Below are positions 46,260-55,578 of a stretch of DNA of 64,000 nucleotides, piece after piece (the stretch's first letter is position 1; the number at the start of each line of letters is the position of its first letter). A program made the position numbers and the translations under genes. The notes below the pieces were generated by a model. That model was given only the letters and a program-made list of their open reading frames with translations, was not told the DNA's origin and did not search any database. Origin of the DNA: Burkholderia savannae (GTDB lineage: Bacteria > Pseudomonadota > Gammaproteobacteria > Burkholderiales > Burkholderiaceae); contig NZ_CP013418.1 of the NCBI RefSeq assembly GCF_001524445.2, positions 1 through 64,000 on the forward strand, in the 5' to 3' direction.

Positions 46260-48217
46260 TGTCCAAGCTAGTCGAAACCTCCAAGTGGGAGGAAGACATT
46301 TACCAGATCGAGACGTCCGATCCCGTCGAGGGCGGGCCGGACGGCATTTCGAATCGTCAGGCGAATCAACTCGTCAACCGCACGCGTTACCTGAAGGATG
46401 ACATCGAGCGCCGCGACAAGGGCCGCGTGCTGAAGGCCGGCGACACGATGGAGGGCTCGCTGCTCGGCAAGACCGGCCCGGCCACGCCGCACAACGAGCG
46501 CAACGCGGGCTTCGGCTTCGCGAACGATCCGGATACCGGCATGTTCTCGCCGAGCGACGGCGTGCTGCAGCTCGCGTCGCAGGGGCAGCCGGCCGTCGTG
46601 CTGTCGGGCGACGGCGGCGCGCGCGTCGGCGCGGCGGGCCCGGTGGTGCTCGTGACCGGCAATGCCGAGCGCGTGCGCGTGACGAAGGAAGGGCGCACGC
46701 TCATCGGCACGTCCGACGACAATGGCCGCGATGCGCTGCAGGTGCGCGGCAACGCGTCGGCGTCGAACGGCATGATCGCGGGCGGGCTCGACCGCGGCGA
46801 CGGCGGCCAGTTGCGCGCGTGCGGCAACCAGTACGGCGCGTTCATCCGCAACGACGACGTGTCCGTCTATCTGCTGTCGACGAAGAAGGGCGACCCGCTC
46901 GGCTCGTGGAACGACTGGCGGCCGCTCTCGTGGTCGCTCGAGAGCGGGAAGGTGGTCGTCGACGGCAGCGGAGCCGGCGCGGTGTTCGGCGGGGCGGCGA
47001 ACGTCGCGGGGGATCTGATGGTCGGCCAGAACACGGCCGAAGGGCACGTCAAGCTCGGGCCCGTCGACGGCTATTTCTATACGAGCAAGGATTCGACGGG
47101 CTGGTGGTCGCCGACGATCGGCTCGTACCAGTACATGTTTGGCGACCACACGTTCCGCATCGACGGCAAGGCCGTCTGGCACGAAGGCACTCTGACGCCG
47201 CTCGACCTGAACCGCGGCGGCGCGTTGAAGGGCGATCTGAAGCTCGATCCGGGCGCGCGCGTCGTGCTCGCCGAAGGCTCGGTGGCGTTTCCGTCGCTGA
47301 CGTTCGCGAACGACGGCGCGCCGGACACCGGCCTGTTCCACATGGCCGACGGGCATTTCGGCGTATCCAACAACGGCATTCAGACCGTGCATTTCTCGCC
47401 GGAAGGCACGTATTTCGATAGGCCGGCGTTCGGCAGCCACCCGGACGCCACCGATCGGTCGAACCGCTTTGCGACAACGCAATGGGTTGCCGGCGAAGTT
47501 GCATCGGCGATGATCGGTCAGATCGTCTTCGAAATGCGCACGAGCGCGCGCGCCGGTTATCTCAAATGCAATGGCGCACTGCTCAAACGTGCGGACTACC
47601 CGGCACTGTGGGCATATGCGCAGGCGAGCGGCGCGTTGGTCGCCGAGAACAACTGGGGCGGTGCTTCCGCGAACTGGGGATGCTTCACGGACGGCGACGG
47701 CGCGACGACCTTCCGGATTCCCGAGCTTCGCGGCGAGTTCCTGCGATGCTGGGACGACGGCCGAGGCGGCGACGTCGATCGAAAGATCGGCACGTGGCAG
47801 GACAGCCAGAACCGGTTGCACGCGCACGGCGCGTCGGCGGACGGCGTCGGCGATCACAGCCACAACGCATGGACGGACAACCAGGGCTGGCACGGCCACC
47901 ATGGATGGACGGGGAGCGTTGGCGAACACCAGCACATCGCGCCTTACTCGGAGGCGAACGTTCAGCCTTGGGGCGCGCATTCGCAGGGACAGGCCGGCTC
48001 GCACGGCGGCGTGGACAACGACAATCCGTGGGCTTACACGTCACCGTCGGGCGGCCACAACCATGAATTCAACACGGAAGGTGCGGGGACGCATGCGCAC
48101 AACATCGGCATCGGCGGCTCCGGCGCTCACAGCCATGCGATTCACGTCGCGGCCGACGGCGGCAGCGAAACGCGCCCGCGCAACCTGGCCGTGCTCGCGA
48201 TGATTCGCGCTTACTAA
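46259..48217 (+). CDS. Tail fibre protein 2 with collar-type, His-rich tip
   Basis: 652 residues. N-terminal anchor shared with fibre 1 (about 1-50). The middle repeats TGxFxxxDG-type segments (about 85 and 355). The C-terminus is a phage collar domain (MIGQIVFEMRTSARAGYLKCNGALL, then FRIPELRGEFLRCWDDGRG) followed by a long His/Gly region with many H-x-H pairs, as in T4 short-fibre-type metal-binding tips. Different from fibre 1 after the anchor, so it should recognise another receptor. Confidence 0.88.
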   Translation: MSKLVETSKWEEDIYQIETSDPVEGGPDGISNRQANQLVNRTRYLKDDIERRDKGRVLKAGDTMEGSLLGKTGPATPHNERNAGFGFANDPDTGMFSPSDGVLQLASQGQPAVVLSGDGGARVGAAGPVVLVTGNAERVRVTKEGRTLIGTSDDNGRDALQVRGNASASNGMIAGGLDRGDGGQLRACGNQYGAFIRNDDVSVYLLSTKKGDPLGSWNDWRPLSWSLESGKVVVDGSGAGAVFGGAANVAGDLMVGQNTAEGHVKLGPVDGYFYTSKDSTGWWSPTIGSYQYMFGDHTFRIDGKAVWHEGTLTPLDLNRGGALKGDLKLDPGARVVLAEGSVAFPSLTFANDGAPDTGLFHMADGHFGVSNNGIQTVHFSPEGTYFDRPAFGSHPDATDRSNRFATTQWVAGEVASAMIGQIVFEMRTSARAGYLKCNGALLKRADYPALWAYAQASGALVAENNWGGASANWGCFTDGDGATTFRIPELRGEFLRCWDDGRGGDVDRKIGTWQDSQNRLHAHGASADGVGDHSHNAWTDNQGWHGHHGWTGSVGEHQHIAPYSEANVQPWGAHSQGQAGSHGGVDNDNPWAYTSPSGGHNHEFNTEGAGTHAHNIGIGGSGAHSHAIHVAADGGSETRPRNLAVLAMIRAY

Positions 48218-48232
48218 TTTGAGGAGAACGAC

Positions 48233-48988
48233 GTGCTTTGCAATCAATACGACAACTTGACCGGCCAATACGTGATCAGCTTTCTGGCCGACATCGACCC
48301 GATGAACCCGACGCGCTGGCTGATTCCCGCGTTCTGTGAGACGAAGCCGCTGCCCGAGCGCGCGCCGATGACTTGGCCGTTCTGGAAGGACGGCGACTGG
48401 GTGCTGCTGCCCGACTATCGCGGCGTACGCCTGTACCGCACCGACACCGGCGCGCCCGCCGAGATCACGAAGGCGGGCGTGACGCCGGAGGACGCGGGCC
48501 TGACGACGGCGCCGCGGCCGTCGGACGAATACGTGTGGCGCGACGGGACGTGGGTGGTCGACGCGGCTGTCGTCGCGCGCAAGGAGCGGCAAGCGGCGAT
48601 GAACGCGTTCATGTCGCGCATGGAGAAGGCGCGCGCGAAGAATCTCGGCAAGGCCGACGCGCTCGCGGCGGGGCAACTCGACGCGTTCGAGCGCGCGCTC
48701 TTCGACGCATGGGCGCAGTATCAGATGAAGCTCGTGCGCGTCGTGGAGGCCGCGGATTTCCCGGCTTCGCTCGCGTGGCCGGCGGAGCCGGATGAGGAGG
48801 CGATCCGCAAGGAGGTCGATGCGGTGCTTCGGGAGGAGAAGGAGAAGGAGAAGGAGCAAGCGGCGGCTGGCGGCGAGCTGGCCGATTCGGCTGCCCCGGG
48901 CGGGCGGGGCGCGCAGGCCGACTCGGTTGCCCCGGGCACGCAGGGCGCGCAGGCCGACTCGGTTGCCCTCGGCGGGCAGGGCGCATAG
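48233..48988 (+). CDS. Tail fibre assembly protein 2
   Basis: 251 residues from a GTG with GAGGAGAA upstream. The N-terminal part (about 1-90) and the WxxPxxxD helical segment (about 105-190) resemble caudoviral tail fibre assembly proteins. The C-terminus is a Lys/Glu run followed by 12-residue repeats (QADSVAPGxQGA) from a 36-bp repeat. A TAG stops translation inside the repeat array; the frame continues 31 codons to a TGA at 49081-49083. Confidence 0.75.
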   Translation: MLCNQYDNLTGQYVISFLADIDPMNPTRWLIPAFCETKPLPERAPMTWPFWKDGDWVLLPDYRGVRLYRTDTGAPAEITKAGVTPEDAGLTTAPRPSDEYVWRDGTWVVDAAVVARKERQAAMNAFMSRMEKARAKNLGKADALAAGQLDAFERALFDAWAQYQMKLVRVVEAADFPASLAWPAEPDEEAIRKEVDAVLREEKEKEKEQAAAGGELADSAAPGGRGAQADSVAPGTQGAQADSVALGGQGA

Positions 48989-49030
48989 GCAGACTCGGTT
49001 GCCCCGGGCTGGCAGGGCGCGCAGGCCGAT
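48893..49030 (+). repeat. 36-bp repeat spanning the end of fibre assembly gene 2
   Basis: About four units of GCGCAGGCCGACTCGGTTGC plus a variable 16 bases. The third-to-fourth junction carries GCATAGGCA where other units have GCGCAGGCC, creating the stop codon. Confidence 0.85.
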
Positions 49031-49317
49031 CCGGCGGATCGCGTCGCCGCCGCTGCGGGGCTGGCCGGTCAACCGGCGCCGTGAGCGAAGCCGCCGCGAT
49101 GCGGCGCGGTTCGCGACGGGGGCAAAGCCGGCGACGGGCGGTCAGGCGGCCGCCTCGAGCCGTCGAGCCGGCTTCGGCCTTTTGAATACGTGCGCATTGC
49201 GACGGCATCGCGCGAGGCAATCGCAGGCGAGCGTCGACGGCCGGCGCATCCGGAGGAGAGGCGGCGACGGGCGAGCGTGCCGCAATTGTGTTGCGGGGTG
49301 AGGAAATGCGGCGCTCG

Positions 49318-49363
49318 GGGATTTGTCGCGTGCGGGGGTGGGGGGATATTGCGCGGGGCTTCA
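49318..49363 (-). repeat. Right transposon end (inverted terminal repeat)
   Basis: Reads, on the minus strand, TGAAGCCCCGCGCAA, with CGCGACAAATC 33 bases in. This matches the left end in sequence and spacing. It ends in CA on the plus strand. The last phage gene stops 375 bases inside. Confidence 0.65.
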
Positions 49364-49370
49364 GGCGGCC

Positions 49371-49811
49371 TCACACACGAATATCCGGATACCTCCCGAA
49401 CGTGAACCGCATGTCGGGAATCGCCAGGCGTACCTGTCCCGCAGGCGCGAGCACGGAATCCAGTTCGATCAACCATGTGACGAGATCGGGCACGTGTCCG
49501 ATCACATGCGACGTGACGATGTAGTCGACTTTCGGGCCGCCGATTGCTTCGCTCAGCGTGTTTTCGCCCCAGACACCGTCTATGTCGACGATCGCATCGT
49601 GCCGAATAGCGGCATCGCGTCGATATTTCCGCTTCAGTGTTGCCGTATCTGCATGGTCGACGTATAACACTTCGCCCATATCGCGTGTAACCAGCGGTTT
49701 GTCGAGCGGCGCGATCTCCACTCCAACCGCGCCTCGAAATTTCAGTCCCCGTAGAATCGTCGCGCGCCTGTTCATTGCATTTAACTTCATTTTTTTGCAA
49801 TGATAGCGCAA
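49371..49811 (-). pseudogene. Truncated SAM-dependent methyltransferase (glycan type)
   Basis: 146 codons with the N-terminal part of a methyltransferase common in polysaccharide clusters: FRGAVGVEIAPLDKPLVTRD, then DYIVTSHVIGHVPDLVTWLIELDSVLAPAGQVRLAIPDMRFTF. Full-length relatives continue after this last motif with an extended C-terminal half; here the sequence changes to GRYPDIRV and stops, 40 to 10 bases from the inferred right prophage end. Probably inactivated by the element. Confidence 0.7.
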
Positions 49812-49963
49812 TGTCGGGATACGCTCCGTTCCGGAAACTGGTCGTCATTGCCCCAAAGGCAATGTGAGATGGAAAGGCGAAATCACGCTGAAATGACTTT
49901 GCGATTCGGCATCCGAATCAGGCACGGGGCCTGCTTGATCATTCGCACGGCTGAATGCGAATT

Positions 49964-50794
49964 TCAACGATGCTGCATTAGCAGGACGATTTGCTCGGTG
50001 GTCAGCACGTCTTCGTGATAAATGTCGGACAGTGCCTTCGGAATCGGCAGGTCCGTCTTCGTGCGATAGTCGCGAACGATCCGGAAACCCGCTTCTTCGA
50101 TGAGGCGGCAGAGTTGTGGGGCCGTGATCTTGTTCAGCGTCGCATACGTTTCCCAAAGCGCCGCTCGCTCAGCTTCGACATCCGCCGTCAGCGGGATGTA
50201 GACCGACCATTCCGATCGAACATGGGCGGGCGTCTGCGGCGCCTGCAGAAGGCGCTCGTGAAAGTCATCCAATGGCATCGACAGGTGCGCCCAAGGTTCC
50301 GGTATCCACGGTCCCATGTGTGATCCGTTCGGCGAATAAAATAGCGGGGAGATCTGCAGAAAGAACGATCCGCCCGGCTTGAGTGCTGATTTGATCGATG
50401 CGAGAGATCGCATCAGCATGTCTTGCGACACATGCTCGAAAACCGACCACGTATAGACGACGTCGAAATCGCCGAAGCACGTGAGATCCGCGCCCGGTGT
50501 GATCCGCCGCAAGAACAGATTGTCCGGGAGCGCGTGCAGGCCGATTTCGCGCCGCGCGATCGGCAGGCATTGTTCGTGCACGTCCAGAATTTCTACGCCG
50601 ACGACTCGCTGCACATCCTTTCTCAATGCCATTCCGAGCGCCATCGTGCCTTCGCCGCAGCCGAACTCGAGGACATCTTTCTTGTAGACGCCACCGGTTT
50701 CGGACAGCCATTCATCGACGATGTCCGGTACGGTCACGAACTTGGTTCGGTAAAGCGGATCGCGGATGGTTTCGATCGACCAGTCGCTAGTCAT
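49964..50794 (-). CDS. Class I SAM-dependent methyltransferase
   Basis: 276 residues from the ATG at 50794 (GGAG upstream). Motif I is VLEFGCGEGTMALGMAL (about 40-56), followed by GVEILDVHEQ and a post-I acidic residue, then FDVVYTWSVFEHVSQDML, the usual layout of methyltransferases acting on sugars or small molecules. It lies next to a truncated methyltransferase and an O-acyltransferase, suggesting surface-polysaccharide modification. Substrate unknown. Confidence 0.8.
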   Translation of the reverse strand: MTSDWSIETIRDPLYRTKFVTVPDIVDEWLSETGGVYKKDVLEFGCGEGTMALGMALRKDVQRVVGVEILDVHEQCLPIARREIGLHALPDNLFLRRITPGADLTCFGDFDVVYTWSVFEHVSQDMLMRSLASIKSALKPGGSFFLQISPLFYSPNGSHMGPWIPEPWAHLSMPLDDFHERLLQAPQTPAHVRSEWSVYIPLTADVEAERAALWETYATLNKITAPQLCRLIEEAGFRIVRDYRTKTDLPIPKALSDIYHEDVLTTEQIVLLMQHR

Positions 50795-51412
50795 ACGCAA
50801 GCTCCACACTGTTCTGCTGCAGGTTGGATATCTGAGTAGCATGTTCCAGCCGAACGCCCACAGGCGTTCGACCTTCAATGTCGCGACGAGTGAGGCCGGA
50901 CATCGAAAAAGACGAATCGGGCAAGTCGGACTTTCGATGTTCGCCTCAACCGTGCAACGGAAATCAAAGGCATTCGCCGGTACACGCACATGACCGCATG
51001 ACGAGCCGTACGCGCGACGTCATTCGCGGTGTGCTGCACGCTGGTCGAACGTTTGGCGACTGGGCGTGCCGGAACGCGATCGGCGTGAATACCTCTGCGT
51101 TGACCGTACGCGTCGAACTGAATATTTCACGAGGCCCCCTCGGTTCTCAAGGGACGCCGGACGATGGCGCGCTTTCGGCGGGAAGCGGTTCGTCCGCGCG
51201 CGGAGCATGCGAAGGAGGCTGGCGATGTCGGCGCGACGCGCCGCCGCTGCGAGAATGTATCGACAGTCGTTCAACTCAGGCATCCGCGCTTTTCCTTGGT
51301 TGCGTTGGCATCGAATGCACTGCTTCGATTTCACGCGAGTGCTTCTGGCGGCGAAACGATGGACGGCTGCTTCGGCGTGGCGAGCGGACCCATACCGTGC
51401 GGCGCGAGTGAA
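50795..51412. other. Spacer between methyltransferase and acyltransferase genes
   Basis: 618 bases without a supported gene. Several short overlapping ORFs are open but share no recognisable motif or ribosome site. Could be gene remains in the polysaccharide-type cluster. Confidence 0.45.
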
Positions 51413-53401
51413 TCAGCGGACGGCCTCGACCAGCTTGGGAAGGAACGCGTGCGCGATCAGCGTGCTCGCATAATCGGATACGTGGTCGCCGTAGCTGTAG
51501 AGGTAGTTGCCGTCCTTGCTGATTGGGCATGTGTCGTTACGGATATCGCACAGGATCGGCGTTGCGTCCAGAACCAGGAGATTCGGGTGGTTCTTTTGCA
51601 ATTGGTCGACCAGCACCCGATATTCTTTCGTCGTCTCGAGATGTTTGCGATAGCTGAGCGTGCATGCGTTCTCGTTCGGCGACGCGAGCGCTCGGACGAT
51701 CCGGTATCGCATCGCGCTTCTTTCCATGCAATCGTGCGGGTCTGGCAGCGTCGGATTGTCCACGAGCAGGGCCACGCGTTTGCCGGCGCCTTCGAGCACG
51801 CGAATCGTGCCGTCGAGGCCGTGTAACGGTCCTTGCTTGTCGGGCGCGAGCGTCTGCGCATTTGCATAGTCGGGGCCAAACAGCATGCGGCTCGCCGTGG
51901 CGATGGTCACAAGCTTGATGTTGGGGTCGGCTGCAACGTGTTGTATTTCCAGTTGCGCGAACTGCGTGCAATCCTTCGGATTGTCGTCGGCATACGACGA
52001 CGTGCGCACGATACCTGTCAACGGTACACATCCGCTACGATCGAAGAACTTCCAGCGCGAGTCGGGCTGCGATTCTCTTAGGAATCCCCAGATGACGGCT
52101 TCCGCCTTGCTGTCGCCGATCATCGCGAATCGCGGCGTGTTGCGTTTGTCGAATGCGCATACGGCGCCCTTCAGATCGTTTTCGGCGATGCCGCAGTCGG
52201 TGCTGATGAACTCGTGGCCCGCGCCGTGCGTTGCTGTCGCAATGTCGCCGTATCGGCTGTAGAGCTGGCTTGGAGCCTGCGGCGCCGCTAGAAAGACGAA
52301 TGCGCCGATCGAACCTGCGACGAGCAGTGCGCAACTCGGTGTGGCGATGGCGATCATCCGGTTCGTGTGATGCCGCACGGGCGTTTCGATGAGCCGATAG
52401 GTCAGCCACGCGAGCAGTACGCTCGCGAGCAGCAATGCGGTGCGCACCGGTGCAGCGGGTTGGGCGCCGGCGACGATCGCCGCGAACGACAGCAACGGCC
52501 AGTGCCACAGATACAGCGGATAGCTGATCTTGCCGATCCACACCATGATCGGGCGTTTGAGCGCCTGGTTCGCGAAGCCGTTGACGCCGCCCGCGATCAG
52601 CAGTGCCGCGCCGAGCGTCGGCAGCAGCGCGCGCCAGCCGGGATAGCTTTGTGCGCCATTCAGGCCGAACACGGCGATTGCGCACAGGATGGCGCCGACG
52701 ATCGACGCGAGACTGCGCAGCGCACGCGGCGCGCGCTGCAGCCTATCCGCGTCGAGCGTCAGCATGCTTCCGATCATCAACTCCCAGAAGCGTGTGAAGG
52801 GCGAAAAGAACGCCGCGGACGGGTGATTGGCGACGAGGCCGATGTTCAGCGCGAAGGACGCCGAGAAGATCAGCATGACGGTCGCCACGAGCGCTGCGCG
52901 GCTCCGGTGCGTCAGGGCGAGCGCCAGCGGCCACAAGATGTAGAACTGCTCTTCGACGCCGAGCGACCACAGATGCAGCAGCGGTTTGAATTCCGCCGCG
53001 CGATCGAAATATCCCGTCTCGCTCCACAGCACGAGATTCGATACGAAGCCCGCGCCCGCGGCTATGTGTTTGCCGAGCTCGCGCAACTCGTCCGTGACGA
53101 GCACGCCCCAGCCTATCACCAGGACCGTCGCGAGCACGGCGACCAGCGCGGGGAAGATCCGGCGCGCGCGACGCGCATAGAACGTGGCGATGCTGAACCG
53201 ATTGCCGCGTACTTCGTCGACGAGGATGCTCGTGATCAGATATCCCGAGATGACGAAGAAAATATCGACGCCGACGAATCCGCCCGAAACCACTCCGGGA
53301 AATGCGTGGAAAAGCAAAACCGACGTGACGGCTATTGCGCGTAATCCATCGATGTCAGGCCGGTATATCAGTGACGAAACTTTCGGGGGGGTGTTGGACA
53401 T
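51413..53401 (-). CDS. Membrane O-acyltransferase, acyltransferase-3 plus SGNH (OafA-like)
   Basis: 662 residues. The N-terminal acyltransferase-3 domain (about 10-380) has some ten membrane segments, opening YRPDIDGLRAIAVTSVLLFHAFPG with the family His and FFVISGYLIT. A periplasmic SGNH domain follows, with FAMIGDSKAEAVIWG (GDSK instead of the usual GDSH) and a C-terminal GDHVSDYAS that can supply the catalytic Asp/His. Such enzymes acetylate O-antigen, capsule or peptidoglycan-linked sugars. Confidence 0.88.
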   Translation of the reverse strand: MSNTPPKVSSLIYRPDIDGLRAIAVTSVLLFHAFPGVVSGGFVGVDIFFVISGYLITSILVDEVRGNRFSIATFYARRARRIFPALVAVLATVLVIGWGVLVTDELRELGKHIAAGAGFVSNLVLWSETGYFDRAAEFKPLLHLWSLGVEEQFYILWPLALALTHRSRAALVATVMLIFSASFALNIGLVANHPSAAFFSPFTRFWELMIGSMLTLDADRLQRAPRALRSLASIVGAILCAIAVFGLNGAQSYPGWRALLPTLGAALLIAGGVNGFANQALKRPIMVWIGKISYPLYLWHWPLLSFAAIVAGAQPAAPVRTALLLASVLLAWLTYRLIETPVRHHTNRMIAIATPSCALLVAGSIGAFVFLAAPQAPSQLYSRYGDIATATHGAGHEFISTDCGIAENDLKGAVCAFDKRNTPRFAMIGDSKAEAVIWGFLRESQPDSRWKFFDRSGCVPLTGIVRTSSYADDNPKDCTQFAQLEIQHVAADPNIKLVTIATASRMLFGPDYANAQTLAPDKQGPLHGLDGTIRVLEGAGKRVALLVDNPTLPDPHDCMERSAMRYRIVRALASPNENACTLSYRKHLETTKEYRVLVDQLQKNHPNLLVLDATPILCDIRNDTCPISKDGNYLYSYGDHVSDYASTLIAHAFLPKLVEAVR

Positions 53402-54153
53402 AACGGGTCGGAGGGGTAATCTATTTGTAATGCGAATAGTGAGCTGCTTCGTCCCTCGTGCGGAATCATGCCATTCCCACTGCGATTGGCACCTCTTAAA
53501 TTGTAATGAAATGTAATAACTTCATATGTAATGATGTTCGATCCTTTAGGAAACCGGGATGGTTAGGGGGATGTGTTCGGAATATTTCTTACACATTTAT
53601 TTCGGCGGGATAAGGCGGATTGTCGAGCGCTCCTTATATCGAAATGAACCGAGCCGGCGAATCGTGTCGTGACGGCGAGTGAGCCGACCGTTCAACGGCC
53701 GATACATGTCGATGATTTTGTTTCATGCTTCGCGAAATAACCGAAATTCATATGTGAAGTAAATTCGAAGTCACGAATGCCGAGATTGGCTCCCGAACGT
53801 AAAAATCAAACAATCACGTTTCTTGTTTCCTGCAAATTCATTCCTTCGACAAATGGTTATCGATGTGCGCTCGTCGAGTCGGCGCGCGATCGTGCACGTG
53901 CTTGCCGGTTGAATGTCGAAACGACGCTCAGCCCTTGGTGGGCGAATGGAATGAAAGACGATGAAATTCGCACTCGATCGGCGTCTTGAACGACAACGAA
54001 CTTTGCCGCAGCGTACGTTGCATCGTCCGATAAAGGTGTGGTGCGCGATCGCCTGCCTCGGTATAAACCCGAGCCTCCGAAAGAGTTGTCTATACAATTT
54101 TGGGCGGTTAGGGTGAGCGCTCCGAACCTCAGACCATTCCCGGACCCGCCACC
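53402..54153. other. A/T-rich intergenic region
   Basis: 750 bases of clearly lower GC than either side, with TTCATATGTAATGATG-type runs near 53520 and no supported gene. Contains the upstream region of the leftward acyltransferase and the rightward permease. The composition marks the right edge of the accessory segment. Confidence 0.55.
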
Positions 54154-55578
54154 ATGCCGAACGCCATCGACGCTCAACGCCGCCCGCTGCGCGAGCGCCG
54201 CACGATCGATTACATTCCCGACCACGAACGTCACGGCAAGCTGTCGAGCCAGTTCACGCTTTGGCTCGGCGCGAATCTGCAGGTAACGGCGATTGTCACC
54301 GGCGCGCTCGCGGTCGTGCTGGGCGGCGACGTGTTCTGGTCGCTCGTCGGGCTCGCGCTCGGCCAGTTGCTCGGCGGCGCGGTGATGGCGCTGCACGGCG
54401 CGCAGGGCCCGCAGCTCGGCCTGCCGCAGATGATCTCGAGCCGCGTGCAGTTCGGCATCTACGGCGCGGTGATTCCGCTCGTGCTCGTCTGCCTGATGTA
54501 CGTCGGCTTCTCCGCGAGCGGCACCGTGCTCGCCGGCCAGGCGCTCGCGCAACTCGTCGGCGTCGACGACAAGGTCGGCATCTTTGCGTTCATCGCTGTC
54601 GTCGTCGTGCTCGCGGTGTTCGGCTACCGGACGATTCACGCGCTCGGCCGCGTGTCGAGCGTGGTCGGCGTGATCGCGTTCGTCTACATGTTCGCGCGGC
54701 TCCTCGCCGGGCACGACATCGGCGCGCTGCTCGCGATCCGGCATTTCTCGCTGGCGAGCTTCCTGCTTGCGATTTCGCTGTCCGCGTCGTGGCAGATCGC
54801 GTATGGGCCGTACGTCGCCGATTACTCGCGCTATTTGCCGCGCGCGACGTCCGCGCGCCGCACGTTCTGGGCGATCGGCCTCGGCTCGGTGCTCGGCGCG
54901 CAGGCGTCGATGGTGTTCGGCGTATTCGCCGCGGCGCTCGCGGGCAAGCAGTTCGCCGGCCACGAAGTGCAGTTCATCGTGAGCCTCGGCGCGGGCGGCG
55001 CGGCGGCCGCGCTGCTCTATTTCGCGATTGCGTTCGGCAAGCTGACGATCACGACGCTCAACGCGTACGGCAGCGTGATGTCGGTCGCGACGATCGTCAC
55101 CGGTTTTTCCGGGCGCGCGCAGATCTCGCAGCGCGCGCGCATGGCATACGTGCTCACGATGGTCGCCGCGGTTGCGTGGCTCGCGCTCGTCGGCCGTCAC
55201 GCGTTCCTGAAGGACTTCTCCGCATTCATCCTGTTCTTGCTCGCGTTCTTCACGCCGTGGAGCGCGATCAACCTCGTCGATTTCTACTGGGTGACGAAGG
55301 AGCGCTACGACGTGCCCGCCCTCTACGATCCCGACGGCCGCTACGGGCGCTGGAACGTCGCGGGCGTGTCGGTCTACGCGCTCGGCGTGCTCGTGCAGAT
55401 GCCGTTCATCGCGACCGAGTTCTATACCGGGCCGCTCGTCGCGAAGCTGGGCGGCACCGACATTTCGTGGATCATCGGCCTCGTCGTGCCCGGCGTTCTG
55501 TATTATGTGACGGCACGCAGGCAGACCGCGCACGTCCCCGAGCGGTTGATCCTGCCGGACGAGCCCTCTTTGTCATGA
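54154..55578 (+). CDS. NCS1-family cytosine/purine permease
   Basis: 474 residues with about twelve membrane segments. NCS1 features: N-terminal RRTIDYIPDHERHGKLSSQFTLWLGANLQ, GxxxGxxxxALHGAQGP(Q)LGLPQM, and central SWQIAYGPYVADYSRYLP. CodB/PucI-like; imports a nucleobase or related compound with a cation. The stop overlaps the start of the sirtuin gene. Confidence 0.88.
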   Translation: MPNAIDAQRRPLRERRTIDYIPDHERHGKLSSQFTLWLGANLQVTAIVTGALAVVLGGDVFWSLVGLALGQLLGGAVMALHGAQGPQLGLPQMISSRVQFGIYGAVIPLVLVCLMYVGFSASGTVLAGQALAQLVGVDDKVGIFAFIAVVVVLAVFGYRTIHALGRVSSVVGVIAFVYMFARLLAGHDIGALLAIRHFSLASFLLAISLSASWQIAYGPYVADYSRYLPRATSARRTFWAIGLGSVLGAQASMVFGVFAAALAGKQFAGHEVQFIVSLGAGGAAAALLYFAIAFGKLTITTLNAYGSVMSVATIVTGFSGRAQISQRARMAYVLTMVAAVAWLALVGRHAFLKDFSAFILFLLAFFTPWSAINLVDFYWVTKERYDVPALYDPDGRYGRWNVAGVSVYALGVLVQMPFIATEFYTGPLVAKLGGTDISWIIGLVVPGVLYYVTARRQTAHVPERLILPDEPSLS

